This document shows positions 23,233 to 36,426 of a stretch of DNA of 64,000 bases, in pieces (position 1 is the first letter of the stretch; each line of letters begins with the position of its first letter). Location of the stretch: positions 379,501-443,500 of the forward strand of contig CAJNDS010001413.1 in assembly GCA_905221605.1 (NCBI GenBank), read 5' to 3'. A program made the position numbers and the translations under genes. This DNA comes from Symbiodinium natans. Its lineage: Eukaryota; Sar; Dinophyceae; Suessiales; Symbiodiniaceae. Under the pieces are notes generated by a model. That model was given only the letters and a program-made list of their open reading frames with translations. It ran no database searches and was not told the DNA's origin.

Positions 23233-25160
23233 CATGTTGGCGGGAAGCGACACGACGGCGTTGCTGCCGCTGTCAGCAACGAAAAGAGTGTTTTCCTGAC
23301 AGTCTGTACTAAGCGCAGCGTGAATGTGATGCTGACACACGCATCCTACAGAAAGGATGCTGTTGAACATGCTTAAATCTGGTGTCTCGAGCAATCTCAA
23401 GTACCAGTGTGGCTCAATCTTGTTGCAAGAGCGGGTCCTTGTCATAAGCGCAGCCCCGTGGTTGTTGCAAGCGTGCCACTTCCGTCACGTTGCCGGAACC
23501 ATCTGCCTGGACAGAACTGCCTCCTCCTAGACCGCCCGTCACATCTGTTCGAAACTTTGCATTTTCTTGGCTTATATCTCGGCGGTAGCAGACACACACA
23601 CACACAAAGCAAAGTACGATGCAGCCACCTTGACTGCAAACAATGATTCGCCATCACCGGTGAAAAACACCTGACAGGTTTCTTGGCAGCGAATGCATCC
23701 ATCCAGATGCAAAGCCTGCGGTACTCACACTGATACCTGAAAAGCTGCCTGCAACCTGCGCACACCTGCGCACACCTGCGCACACCTGCGCACACCTGCG
23801 CACACCTGCGCACACCTGCGCACACCTGCGCACACCTGCGCACACCTGTGTGCACACCTGTGCACACCTGTGCACACCTGTGCACACCTGCGCGCTTGAA
23901 AGCTTTGGGTCAACACTTGGACAGCAGCAGCCAAGCCAAGCACGTTGCTACCAGCCAGGCAGACATCTTTGACCATGGCCTCACCAGGGGGCGACCGTCG
24001 AGTCGGGAAAATGAGTCGAAAATCGGGTGGACTGAGTCAGAAAACAAGTCAGCACGAGTCAGAAAAAAAGGAACGAATCGAGCAGGTCCTTCTGAAATCC
24101 TGAAACCCTAAACCTTAAAAATCCTCCTAAGACTACCCTCAACCCTAAAACCCTGGACAGGAGCATCAGTGTTTGTTTTAGGGTCGAGCACTGCCCCCGT
24201 GATGGGCGGGCAAACCTACATCTTCACATATTTACGTATGCTTTGGGATCTATTCGTGTCTCTGCGTAGTGGCCTCGCACGTGACTCAACTTGGATCTGA
24301 TCTCTGTATGGCGGGGCTCTAGTTGGCGTCCAAAGTCTGGGCCCTGCAACCCTTTGCCCGAACCTATCACACCCCTCATGCTGTCCAATCGATGGGACAA
24401 CATTCCCACAGACAAGGGCCCACTCGGACCAAGCGGTGTTTTTTCCGTGGGAGGAGCGGGGGAAGGGAGGGGGGGGGGGGGGGGGGGGGGGGTGGCCTTC
24501 TGTTATATATTGACTTGGTTCCAGGTCGTTTCTGACTCAGGGCTTCTGCCTTTTCCACTCAGACCAGTTGACTCAAGAGCACTCTTCGCTCCCACACCGA
24601 CCCACAGGCTCAAGTGCCGCTGGCAACGATGCTGCTCACCGAAGTCCGAGCTACCACCGAACCGAACAATGAAACTGCATTCCACAGCTCACTGCAGCTG
24701 ATCATGTGATGGAAAGCGCAAAGTCTGCCTGGTACATGTCGCTCGTCCCGGACAGGATTTTGGCAGACTTTGGTTTGCCAGGCGAAGCCTCCACACAAAA
24801 TTTGCAACATCTACATCTTGTGAAGACTGCGCAACACGCCACTTAAGAGCTACTGCTCCCGCCTTCAACAGGGTGCCTTTCTTTTGGTCGCCCTGTGCGT
24901 CAGCCAAACGCATGCAACTGTTCCGTCTTCGCATGATTTTGCCTGCACCCTGGCACCATCTGCAATCATTCAGCACCCAGTTCTTCGAATAAGAACAAAC
25001 ACTGGCACTCGCGGCTGGGTTGGGTGAGTTCAGCCAACACCTTCGACCAGCCCAAGCTGAACTGAAAGCCTTCAGGTTTGCCCAGTACACATCCACTGCA
25101 TCCACCGCAAGGCCAGCTGGGCCAGCTATGTACTCAAGCTTCTCGGAGCTCAGGAGTGCC
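23233..25160 (-). CDS. YWTD/NHL-type beta-propeller protein, multi-exon
   Basis: Minus-strand exons read as blades of a six-bladed propeller. One (about 25160-25070) carries GPAGLAVDAVDVYWANLK and ends AAG|GC. One (about 24795-24705) reads PKSAKILSGTSDMYQADFAL. One is 23670-23629, VFFTGDGESLFAVK, ending AAG|GT. One (about 23525-23438) has VARLQQPRGCAYDK, ending AAG|GA. One is 23295-23233, ENTLFVADSGSNAVVSLPAN, ending ATG|GT. The last two join in phase to give LQQPRGCAYDK + ENTLFVADSGSNAV, a classic NHL-repeat signature. Smooth minus-strand segments at 26390-26280 (ILIDGKASKLLAYEWLSDG) and 25815-25606 may be upstream exons. The first and last exons were not found. Such propellers bind proteins or ligands; no specific role can be given. 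Confidence 0.6.
23751..23890. repeat. Decamer minisatellite (CGCACACCTG)n
   Basis: About thirteen units of ten bases. The first nine or so are CGCACACCTG and the rest TGTGCACACC variants. It lies just upstream of the 23670-23629 propeller exon, probably in an intron. The Cys/Val-rich minus-strand frames across it are repeat artefacts. Confidence 0.92.
24463..24492. repeat. Poly-G tract
   Basis: A plus-strand run of almost uninterrupted G, about 27 bases, preceded by AGGGA. It lies between propeller exons, so within a probable intron. Confidence 0.9.
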
Positions 25161-26449
25161 CTGCATGCCAGAAACCGCAGAATGAAGGTCGAAGGTCGTG
25201 TGTCAGATCTCCCTGTCCCTGGCCTGCCCTTCGGAATACCCTTGGACATGTCCTGGCCAGAACAATCGAGCTCCAGAAAGTCCCAAGCCCTTCATCATGC
25301 TCCCTAGCGTCACCACCGCCTTCTGCCGCTTTGAACTTTGAAGGGTGACTGTCACAGCCTCACTACTCTCCTTCGTTTGGGTCTTTACTAGAGCTACAAG
25401 TTTCGACCTGCAAGCGGATGCAAAGCCAGGCCTCGGAACTGATCATGGAGACCACTCCAGCCTCAACAAAAGCGATTCTGATTCTAATTGGCGTCAAGAC
25501 TTCTCAGCCCGAAAGCTCTCTACTCCAGTTCTGCGTAGCTTGCAACCCGCCTTGGAATCTGTGTAGAACAAGTTGCCATAACTGTCCACGGCAAGCCAGT
25601 GTGCGCTATCCTCCAAAGGCGACAGGGGAGAAAAGTATGTCCTGCGAAGAGCCTTCACCATGCACAACGCACTGGGCCACTGCGACCTTCAGATCGCTTG
25701 CCACGAGCTGCTGGGAGTCTGCTTGGAGGCCACGCCAGGTGGCTGACACCTTAGGGCGACAGCTTTTACCGACTCTGAGCGCGATACATTCAAAGAAAGG
25801 ATCAGCAAGCAGCACAGCCTCAATCCATCTCAGTTAGCCTGCACCTGACAATTAAATTCTGAGGCCGTCGGCCTCATAGCGGTAGAGGAAGCCCACCTCA
25901 AATGGTCCAGGATATGTTGGGCAACGGGACTAGATTTCCCCATGAAGCCTCGCTAATCCTATCTGCACAGGGTAGTGATGAGCCACTGCCATCAAGAAGC
26001 CTTCGGGTCTGAAATGTAGAGCCACGCAGATCCCCCCCCTTTTTGGTAGAGCCTTGGTCTCTGAGCAGTTCAGACACAAGCAAGGAGCATCGTCTGGGCC
26101 TGGGCCTTTGCTTCAGAAGTGTGGCCCCTATGGCCCCTGACGCGAGCCCCGTCGGCTCTTCCAGCCCGCGATCTGAATGCTCGGAGCAGGTCCAGCCCCA
26201 GCACCTGCGTCCCAGCGAGGTGACAGGCATGTCCGCTCAGTGGCATAGCCATGGGCAGCCACTTATTGCATCATTCTTGCGCTGTACGCTGCTTGAATTC
26301 TGAAACGACACCGTCAGACAGCCATTCGTAAGCCAGCAGCTTGCTGGCTTTGCCGTCGATAAGAATCTGCGCATCCGGGATCCATCGATCCTGTCACAGC
26401 ATGCTACGATCAATGGCATCAATCACATCAACGACCCAAGTTGAGTGTG

Positions 26450-29400
26450 TGGAATGAGCCGCAATGAGCGCCGCCTTCACTGGCAAGGTGAGGTCATGCA
26501 AGGAAGGCAATGGGGCCCACAGCACGTTTCTAGTGGTAGGAGAAGTGACCTGACAGAACGCAGTGTCTGCCGAGCAGTTGAGTTGAGACCCGACTCACCC
26601 CACGTCGAAACTCGCAGCACTTGTGATCTGCTGCCAAAGAGCTATTACGAAGCGGTCTGGCCTTGGTGAGCAAAGCTGAATGACGGCCGACTTGGTTTCC
26701 GAAAGCATACTGCGCCTGTCATACCCACCAATCTCGCGCGAGATCAACAGGGCCACCGCGGCCAAGCCACCTACAGTAGCACGCCCGATGTTCAGTTCTT
26801 AACAGTCGTACTAACACAGTACGGCGAGCAAGTTTCACATCTGGGCACGGAACTTATGGAAGCAACCAGGGGTCCCAAAGCCATGCTTCGTCCAGCCTCG
26901 CCTCACGAGAAGGAAAGGTGAGGACATTCTCTAGTGGCGGCCCAGTTCCTTCGCATCCCCCCATTACCCTCCCCTGCCCTAAACCAAACACCCTCAACCA
27001 ATCCTGAACAGGAAAACCCTGAATCAGACCCTACTACACCCGAAACCCCCCCCCCCCCACCGAAACAGCGAAGTTCCAGGGTGAAGACTACGTTAGGGGG
27101 AACTGCGTCAGTTCTGAATGACATCCGCAAATGCAAGGGATGCTAGGATGGCGACCCTAAACCCAATTTGGCACGGACACTCAGGCCCTTTGTGGGGGGC
27201 CCATGGGGGCCCAATGGATTCAAAGAAACGTGTAAAAATGTTGCAGACATCCAGCCTCAGCACCGGCACATGGAGGCATGCAGATGATGCCTGGCTCAAT
27301 GGCGGCTCGCTCACAGGTACCCCACCCCCCCCCACGTGTCATAGGGCTCCTACCTCAGCACCTCTTTTGGACCTAGCTGCATGGTCCCCACTGCTGGCCA
27401 CCCTTGATATTACCAACCCAAAGCCCTCAGCCCTGGAATGCCAACATGCTGGCCGACCTCTACAAGCTTCGTTGGATGTCGCGGCAGGCCGCTCTATGGC
27501 AGCAGAGCCGAGACGGCAGAGGACATGCATGTTCCAAGGCCTCCAGCTTGCAAGGCATCTTACCGAAACGTGTCAAAGCATGTGTTGCCTGGGCTGAAGT
27601 GGCTGGTGACCGGTCAGGGCTAGGTGATCATTCCTGAACCTACTTGTCCAGGAGAATAAGCAACTGGCTGCAAAGCACCCAGATCGAAACGCAAGCAGGC
27701 TCTAAGGCCTGCGGGAAATGCAGTGACGGACGAGCCCACGGAAGCTAGAAACTAACCTAGCCCCCTGGCTGTGCCTCTGTGCAATACGGGTCAAACAATG
27801 ATCGCAAAAATGACGTGCAATGCAATCTTGTCGGTGAAGGTGCCAGGAGCAGTACATTGTGCATGTAATGGGAAGGAGACTGTGAACAAGACCCCAGCAG
27901 CAGACTGCAATGCTGCCGAAGACAGAATGGAAACCGTTCTTCTCAGTCAGCCCTTTTCCGGAGCTCTCCCTGCCAACAGACAGGGAGTGCCACCAAGATA
28001 AGCTATGCCAGCTATGCAAGGCTTCAGTTCGACAGTGCTCATCTCTCGCCATTGTTGGGAAATACTGCCTCCTGCTCGCTCTTGTTCTCCTCGGGCATCT
28101 TCGTTTCGGGCCTGGCAGCACTTTGTGTGCTCTACGGAGTCGACATGCTGCGAGTGGCTCCTTGGGCCCTGTTCCAAGCGCCGCACGTCTTTTTCGGCTC
28201 CTTTCCTTCGGCCATCATCTGCTTTGCAAACCTGGGTTTGGGCATCGAGGACGGAGACTGTGAAACAGGGTCGGCGGGTGCAGTTTCATCGTCTCCGCGG
28301 TTATAGCTTCTCCTTTGTCCACTTCCCGTTTGGCACCGGATCGACTCTCGGCTGCGTCTTCTACTGGGCATGGGGGAGGGCCCAAGAACCTGCACGTGGC
28401 ACTGCGTGGCAGCCGACAAGCGCGACATGTTCTTTTATAGCGTTAATACTTCCCAAAACATCAGCTCGAGTGACAGCGGTCCCCCGAAATCCCCCGATCC
28501 AACGACCCTCGCCTCCAAGAGAACTGACCCTCCGTCCTCCTTTCTCATTCTTAAATTACTTCCGTTCATTCTTTTCGGTTGTCGTTGTCCCTGCCTCCCC
28601 GCCCGTTTTTCATTTCTGTCATGGGGTTCGGGGACCGAGCTTTTGGGCAAGTTTGCAAGCCCCGGCTGGGATCCGTACCCTCTGGGATCCGTACCCTCTG
28701 AGGTATTGCCAGCGAACTCTTCACGTGGCCCGTGGTACACTCTCTGACATCGCTGCCCCTCCCCCAATTAATACTTGCCTTTGTTCACGGTGTTCTGACT
28801 GGATCATGTTTCAGTTCGAGCCCGGAGACCTTACCCGCAGCATAACTCATAACCACTTAACTCGAGTACATTCGGTTACATTCTCGTACACAACGGTGGA
28901 GGGGTGCTGCACGGTCTTGTATGGGCAACCTCTGTTGTGAAAACCTCACTTGCTCAACCGGAAAATTCTATCTTTTTTCCCCTTGAATCCAACTCTGCAA
29001 TCCGATAGGAAACCGCTGACTCTGGGCTCCGTCGGTGCGGCGCCCTTTTTGGAGACCCCCTTTGCCCGGGCGCTCTGGAGCTTCAGTTTCCCGATGCGAC
29101 CCCGGCATTCCTCATGTCGTGGGAGTCATATGGGGTCATGGTTTCATAATTTTCCGTCCTTCTTCTTTCACCATCTTTCTTCTGCCGTCTCTTGTGGAGG
29201 GGTGTTCTCGGGTCTTTGGCTTCTAGGACGATAGCGCTGCTGCTGAGACTGGTGGTTTGTTTGTTCCGGCCAATTGGTATCCGCGCAAACCTCTCTCTCA
29301 CACTGTTTCACCCACTGTGCTTGTACACAACAGACTCACTCCGGCGCTTGGGCCGCAACTCGCCCGCCTGCTTGGCCTCTTCACGCATAACCGTTCGGAC

Positions 29401-29600
29401 AGCTTCTGAGCATTTCACTGAACACTGCACAGGGTTGCTACTTGGCTGTGGCATGGTTTTTGCTTGGGGGCAGTGGCATGATGCAAGTCCATCGGCCTGC
29501 CGCGAAATGGCGTCACGATCCAGCTCCAATTTGGCGCAGCGCCTCGGGGCTTCGTTGGCAGCACAGCCTACAACAAACAGCGCATCCCAAACACCAACTT
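26450..29600. other. No assigned gene
   Basis: A plus-strand frame at 28052-28300 is hydrophobic (for example GIFVSGLAALCVLYGVDMLR) and could be an exon of a membrane protein, but nothing around it supports a gene. An 18-base tandem duplication (CTGGGATCCGTACCCTCT) lies at about 28667-28702. Confidence 0.3.
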
Positions 29601-29629
29601 GACAGACCCCAACTGCCGATGTCGTGAAT

Positions 29630-29862
29630 GCAATGAAATGTTATGAAATGCACTGAAATGTAATGAAATGCAATGAAATGCAATGAAATGCAATGAAATG
29701 CAATGAAATGTAACGTAATGTAATGTAATGCAATGCAATGAAATGCAATGAAATGCAATGAAATGCAATGCAATGAAATGCAATGAAATGCAACGAAATG
29801 CAATGAAATGCAATGCAATGAAATGCAATGAAATGCAATGAAAGGTAATGAAATGTAAAGTT
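29630..29862. repeat. AATGAAATGC minisatellite
   Basis: About 230 bases of AATGA and AATGC pentamers, mostly arranged as ten-base AATGAAATGC units. Two short blocks of TAATG variants interrupt it. Minus-strand frames reading IAFHC/ISLHF are products of the repeat. Confidence 0.92.
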
Positions 29863-31879
29863 GCTGCCCTTCGCAGACGACGTCAGCAAGGCAGCGATAG
29901 GTCGCAGACCCAGTCGTGATGTGCAATGCTTGGATGGCCTGAGCACTGGAACAGGGCAACTCGTTGCATTCGCTGCACACCGACGTAACTGACTTGACGG
30001 ACTTAACTCTGCAGAGGGGCCATCATCGTCGCCAAGTTCAGCGCAAGGACCAGCGCCCCTTCCTAGCAACGTCGTCTCAAAATGTCTGCAATGTCTGCAA
30101 GTGTTGTGTTCCGCCCATGACTTGTCACTTGTCCTTGGCAGCGAAAGCCTCAAACATTTGAGCATTGGCCATGCTGGCATCAGATGAAGCTCCTGTGAAG
30201 GATGACGGGCAACGAGGGAGGTCACCCCAGATCGGACATTCCTCACAATACATCTCTAAACAAGGCCATGCCTGCGGATTTGAACACGTTCCTGAGGCAG
30301 TCTAGACCTGAAACGGTGGCGCGTGCTTTCGTGCACTTTGCTGCACTTGGCCTGATTTGGCCTGTGCCAACAACTGAGGCACTGGCACAACACGAGCATG
30401 ACGCACCACACGATCTTTAGAAGACCTAAAGCACAAAGCGTCCACCAAGCGACGAAAGTGGAGCCCTCACTAAGACAGCAACCACACACGGGCGTGTCCA
30501 CAAACAAAGTTGTGACGGAGTGGACCGCAGACTGCGTCAAGCTATGCATCAAGCTACCAGCTCTGCGTCAGCTTGCATTGAGACCGGCAGTCGTGAAGCT
30601 GAATGCGTTGCAAGCCTGCATGCCGCTGCCAAGAAATGCAACCTCGGAAATGCGTTCACAGCAGCATTTAGTGCACACGCAATGATTCGAAAGGGATGCT
30701 GGGATTTGTGGCATACTCGAACATATTTTATCACTTCGTCATGCTTTGTGGCATCCTGTGGCATCCTGTGACCCCCGCAGCCGCATACTGCACACCCAGC
30801 AGGGGGAGCCAGAGCAGCAGAGGCCAATAGGCCAAGCCTGAGGGCGCCCAACAATTCCCAGATGCGCAAAACGCTTAGCCCCCAAGATGCGTGGGCGTAA
30901 TACAAAACTGGAACTCAAGAAGGGAAGAAGGGACCATAGCTTAGAGATCTTTTAAGAACTGGCCACATATCTCCATTGCTCAGCATGGAGCCAATCATAG
31001 GCACCATGGTGCTCTTAAAGGCAGCGCTAGGCCCACGCGTGGATTAGCAGCTAAACACAAAACCTACTGAAGGAAGCTAGAATACATGCATGTGTCCATG
31101 TATGCGATTCTGACCGACTGTGGAGAAGCGATGTTGTGAAGGCTCTCTCATTGATTGGTCTTCAAGCAAAAGCTGCAGCAGAAGTTGCAGACTGGGTGGC
31201 AAAAGCTGTAAGAGAAATCTCAGGTACAACTTCAGGCGACACTTCTTCTTTTCGCACATCCTTTCAATGTGCCTACATGTGCCTACCCCTATGCGGTGAG
31301 ACTCGGTGGAAAATTGCCCTACTCGACTCAGGCCGCAGCCTGTCGGAAATGAGCAGAAGGTCTTATTGGGCACAGGGTCAAGCTTTTGCAGGCTCATGTC
31401 CTGAGCGGATGAACGAGTGTACCGTTATGGAACAGCAGTAGGGCAGTGGCAACAGTTGCACCTAGAAGTGTTTTCGAATGTCCAAAAGGCTCTCTTCCGT
31501 ACCAAGAATACGGAGAGGATTCAAGCCGCCGGTGCAAGTTGGCAGCCTCGATCATCAACTACAACGAATCGTTGGTACACTAGAAGTGTAAAAAAAGGTA
31601 TTGCGGCGGAGACAACAAAAAAAACACCCAGATGTGTGTGCAGGATAGGATCTGTGGCTCCAGCGAAGGGGGTCTGTCACGGGTCAACACAAGCTAAAGG
31701 GTGTGGACCACACAAGGCATGTGTTTTCTTGTGAAACGGGTAGCTGCAAGGATTCGAAGAAATACGTTATAGACGTAGCTTTCAGATGACAATAGGCGCA
31801 TGAAGTTTCGATATCAAGAATCAACACTTGGCATTCACTGAGCTTCAATTTTAATCTTCGGAATCAGCGGTTCAATTGG

Positions 31880-34520
31880 CAAGTGCTATACGACAGGGCA
31901 GGGAAGAGAAGGAGAAGCGGGATCTGGAGTGACTGAACGACTGCGCAGCCTCCACACACGCACAAAAAACAAACAAAAAAAACGAAAAAGCGAACCAACA
32001 AAACAACAAACCGGGACCGACTGCATTCGTCTCTGCACCTTGGGGAAGCCTGCTGCAATTGGCACCTTGTGGCGCTTGGTCTCGCGAAGTGCGGGCATCT
32101 CAACCGCATCAGCCGCTTCCTGCATTGGCATGCATAGAACTTCTGCTGTAAATTCAGCGGGCAACTGACATTATCTGACATCCGATATGCCGTGGGCATC
32201 TCCAAGCCTCATCGGAGGAATCCACAACAAACTCTGGTGCTGCAAGAGCTCCACGAGATAGAAGCAAGGCAGCCTGCGGAGGCTGCAGCACGAACCCTGC
32301 AGAGGCCACAGCAGCAGAGGCCACAGCAGCTGTGTTTAGTTAGTTCCTTCTTTCCAGTTCCTAGACCCTGATCTATGAGTGCCCGGAGCCTCATCCTTTG
32401 TCAGTTCTTGCACAAATACGGTGTTTGGTGTGCACTTCTTACGGGACTGTTGTGCGCTGCCTGCTGCATGCAGTTGCATGACGAAGTGAGGGAAACTGAG
32501 GGAATTCTGGGGATCTTGAAACCACTCCCTAGCCTCTTGAGACGACAACTGTGTCTGCCTAACTCAAGAGAAGATACGTTCTCTTGGCGGATCGCCCCCC
32601 CAACCGGGGTCCTGATGAAACTGACAGGATTCGGGTATCCGGCATTGTCTCGACCCCATGTCAAGAAAGGACGCGCGGAGTCTTGGACATTAAAAAGTGT
32701 CATGTCTTGTCTGAGTACAACAAGGCTTAGCAAGTTGCAGAGCAAGGTGGCTTGGATACGGTGGCAGGATGAAGGGGCTCGCGCCTGTAGTTCGGCTTCC
32801 TCCGCTGCCAGGAGCTCTTTTCGCGAGGCTTCCATGGCCTCGCAAAAACGGCGTGAGAGAAGGCAGCAACGTGGCACTTTTCTGAAAAATCTGAAAAGAA
32901 ATCAGCGCGCTGCCTGCTCCATGCAAGAGAAACCTCCCTCCCAAAAAAATGAAGAAAAACCCTTTGTCAGATGCACCTGCGCCTCACTGGAGGCAGCAAG
33001 AGCTTCTGCCAGCAACCTGGGGATCGGCGGATCCACTCTGAGCACCGCATGGCACTGCAATGCCGGCAACCTCTTACAAGTCAAGCTGTCGATGATTTGG
33101 GCCAGCTTAAAGCTTGGCCTGTCGTCCGACTCGGGCTGCAAGTCGATCACCGACACGCCTGCAACATGAAGAATTTTGTATGGGCCGCCACTTGCCACAC
33201 CTCTCAGCCGAAGGTCCAGTAGAGAGGCCTCTCGAAGCCGCCATGGCCTGAGATCCAAGCACTTTTCTCACTACTAAACCAATGAGGATCCCAAGGCAAT
33301 GCCTCTAACTGAGGGCACATCCTGTTCAAGCTGCTGCTCTTCCTGAACACGCATCCTGGGCAGTTGAAGATGGTTGGTGAGCTGGCCGCTTTCACATCAA
33401 TTGAAGTTTCCTGGCGTGTTGACCGATGTCTCCCAATCCCTCACACATCCCTCCGATTTTCTGGGAGCCGCCGGAGAAAAGGACCAGAGAACCATGGGTC
33501 TTAGGTATGCAAAACCTGCCCTTCTCCCATGGCTTAGGAAGTGGCGAACACAAATTCTGGCAGTTTGTTCGTCGTTATGTCGTCTTAGGAGCAGCAAAAC
33601 ATGCCAAGCGCAGCGTTCTGTGTCAAGAAGCCCAAACAACAAGGGCTGCTGATGATTGACTGCGGTCAAGCAGAGCACAATAACACACTGGTTTCTGTCA
33701 GACTCTCTCGGCGCGTGGCTGCTCGAGGCTTGCAGCAGCAGCTTGAGCGAGAGACTCCTGCCAAGGGTTTGGCTGCCTAGCTCGATGTTCCGCGATGTTC
33801 ACCAAAAGGTCTTGCAGCGCAGGCAAGCGTGTCAAGTCCTCAGAGATCCAGTCCAGCACCTCTGCCACCGCAGTCCCGACTGTCTTCTTGCCAGCCACTT
33901 GCAACGCCGTGGCGGCTTCCACAAGACCTTCACAACACGTGGCTTATATCCCGAATAGTATTTGCCAACCACCTTGCTGCGAAACCTTGCGTCAACACTT
34001 CCCCTGGTAAGCACATGCGGCACATCAGCACAGGTACCTTTCATGATCTGCCGTGGCTCGAAAGCATCCAGAGGTTGCGCAGTTGGCCCCTTAAAGATCC
34101 ATTCCGAAGCAAGCATGGTTTACAGGAGATCGCTGACGTCCTTTAAGCGCTGCGCATAGGATGTCTGCATGTAGCTCTGAAGCTGTTGCTGCCTGCAGAG
34201 TGTCCATCTGCATATCGGGTAACCCGGGTGGCAAGGTGGCCTGGAACTAGTACTCGGCTTGGCCCCTGTGTCAAGCCAATCCATGAGACAAAAGCTTTGC
34301 TCATCTGACAATATATTGAAGTAAACTTGGGAACGGACAATCCTCGCTGCCATCCGCGATCTGCACCTGCGAACGTCAAGTCTGATAAGACATTCCTTCT
34401 CCACTGCTCTGTAACATGCAGCATCGCCACACAGCCATCTTTTGCTCGGATGATGCTCTGTGCCACATACACACGCCCTTCAGTGCGCACTTGAAGGGCA
34501 TCCCCAATGTCTCTCATTTC
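31880..34520 (-). CDS. Unidentified multi-exon gene (coding-like segments)
   Basis: Several minus-strand segments have protein-like composition in a consistent order. They are about 34517-34395 (MRDIGDALQVRTEGRVYVAQ), 34190-34020 (QSYMQTSYAQRLKD, then GPTAQPLDAFEPRQIMKG), 33920-33770 (TAVAEVLDWISEDLTRLPAL), 33180-32970 (DRPSFKLAQIIDSLT, then LLAEALAASSEAQ), 32865-32790 (EAMEASRKELLAAEEAELQA) and 32165-32030 (PAEFTAEVLCMPMQEAADAV). Several are bounded by plausible AG|G and GC or GT sites. I recognise no family, and cannot be sure they belong to one gene. No function is proposed. Confidence 0.35.
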
Positions 34521-35245
34521 ACAGAGTCACAGAAGCTCTAGCAGAACTTGCGAATTGTTGCGGCCTTGTCCAGCTGTACAGCAACAGTATGTTGCTGCTG
34601 ACAGTCATGAGAAAGGACGACTGTTCCTAAATTTTGCTCAAGGAATGCGACGATGCTACGAGATTTCACAGGTCCAGCCGCGTCCTTAGTAGAACCTAGG
34701 AGTTGCTGAAGTACCTGGGCGGCTCAAGCTTCAAGAAGGCTCTGCATGGAAATTTCAGCGCATGACCAAACATGAGCAGACATCGGCCCGCCAGATCCCA
34801 CACATCCTCCAGCCATGCGTGACCCCCAAACCCCAAACCCCTCGAAAAGCCGAAGACTGCCTAATTGCGGGTCGACGCGTGCAGTGGAGTCAAGATTGAC
34901 ATGTAAATTATGAATCATGAATGAAGACATCTGAAGACCATGCGCAACTCACTGCAGTCAAGCCGCGCAGGGATGCGTATTTTCCTGGCACCCGCGTCAA
35001 CAGTCAACGCTTCTGTAGGCCTGCTTAGACTTAAAGCTGCTGAATGTTCCAGCGAGGCTTCTATTTAACACTTGCTCGACGAGCAGCCGTGACTTCAGCT
35101 TGTCTTTGGCAATAACCATCGTTGCATTCCTCATCTCATCATCAAGGATCATCATCGAGCGCTGTGGAGAAGCCAAGGAGCTAGCTACATACAATGGATG
35201 CAAAACCGAAGCAGAGTACTGAACGTGGAGTGAGGGGCTGCTCAC

Positions 35246-36129
35246 TGGTACGGTCTGGAAACCACCAGTGCTCTTCCAGGAGGATCTGATCGATTAGCTC
35301 GGCATCCTTGAACTCTGCCAGGCAAGGCATAACTTCGTACTCGGCGCCCTGTGCAACATGTGGGCGCACAAATCATGCAAGGATCCGGAATGCACATGAT
35401 TGTTGATCTGTGGCCGATTTGCCTCGATGTCCACCTTGAGTATGACCCAATCATCTGGAATCACGCTCTCAGCAACCTGGGCATTTACCAGAGAACGAGT
35501 CCCAAGTGTACTCCTACAAGGAAGCCCTCATAGCTGGAAGCTCCAGTTCTTCTACATCTTGTTGGTAGCCAAAACCAACACCCAAGCTAACATCCCAAAC
35601 TACTGAGTATGAATCTGGCTGAAGCAGCGAGTTTGTTGACGTTGATAGTTGGAACGGTGACTTCCTTTTCGCCCACCTTCTCATCAAGACTGGAGGCCCA
35701 GTAGTTGTGTGTCGGATCAGCATCTATGGAGAATGTTGTTTCGGTTTCACAGCTATAGGCAGCTGTTGCAGCGAGTGAGTGCACTTTGCCAGGCAGATTG
35801 GCTTCCAACGCTTTGAGCTTCTTGCTGAACAATGGGTTCGCCTCTACCAGAATGGCTTCCCAGTCGCCACCATGCGGACAGTTGCCCACCGGACCATAGT
35901 CATCAGCAAGAAAACTGTCAAACGTGTTTCCATCGGCTGCACCCAAATCAATAAATACACACTTTGGCTGAGTCCTTGCTGTTCTCTTCCAAGACGGGCT
36001 GTTGGCTTCACAGCTGCAGCCGGGCTTGCGCAACCCAGCAGTTGCTGCAGTGCGCGAGGCTCCAGAGGAGTTGCTCCGCAAGTGTGTGGCAGCACTGCGC
36101 AGAACAAAAGCAAGGAGCACCCACCGCAT
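35246..36129 (-). CDS. FkbM-type methyltransferase, multi-exon, secretory N-terminus
   Basis: Exon 1 starts at the ATG at 36129 (MRWVLLAFVLRSAATHLRS, a likely signal peptide or anchor) and runs to about 35620. It carries the SAM-binding block CVFIDLGAADGNTFDSFL and, further on, AILVEANPLFSKKLKALE, both typical of FkbM-like enzymes. Exon 2 is 35476-35423, exactly 18 codons, ending KVDIE with a GAG|GC donor. Exon 3 starts at 35348 with GAEYEVMPCLAEF and probably ends at 35246 before a GTGAGC donor. The join rebuilds DIEGAEYEVM, the family's signature. The exon 1 donor was not resolved. A coding-like stretch at about 35150-35060 may be a further exon. These enzymes O-methylate small molecules or glycans; the substrate here is unknown. 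Confidence 0.78.
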
Positions 36130-36363
36130 GTTCGCTAAATTCAACCCGGAGTCAAGGCTTGAACCTGAACAAATATTTGAGAAGGACCTTCGACACGCTC
36201 TGGCAGGCTGCAAGGATTAACGGTTAATGCGCCCACACGAACCTGATGACAGCAGGCACCTCGACACCACCCATCTCAGCCTGCATTCCGTTGCCAATGA
36301 GTGCCTCGCTGAGGAACATGATGTGCGTGTGTGCCCGCGGATGCGTGCGTGATCGTGCACGTG

Positions 36364-36368
36364 TGTAC

Positions 36369-36415
<47 letters not shown>

Positions 36416-36426
36416 CATATATACAC
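36364..36426. repeat. AT/ACAT dinucleotide microsatellite
   Basis: About 60 bases of AT repeats interrupted by AC, just upstream of the methyltransferase start. Confidence 0.9.

Noticed and set aside
23751-23890. CRISPR-like regular repeat
   Set aside because: The units are contiguous ten-base repeats with no spacers, and no cas-like gene exists in this eukaryotic window.
23442-23976. Cys/Val-repeat proteins on the minus strand
   Set aside because: Translation of the ten-base minisatellite; the frames change only by register.
29513-30246. His/Phe/Cys-repeat proteins on the minus strand
   Set aside because: Translation of the AATGAAATGC minisatellite.
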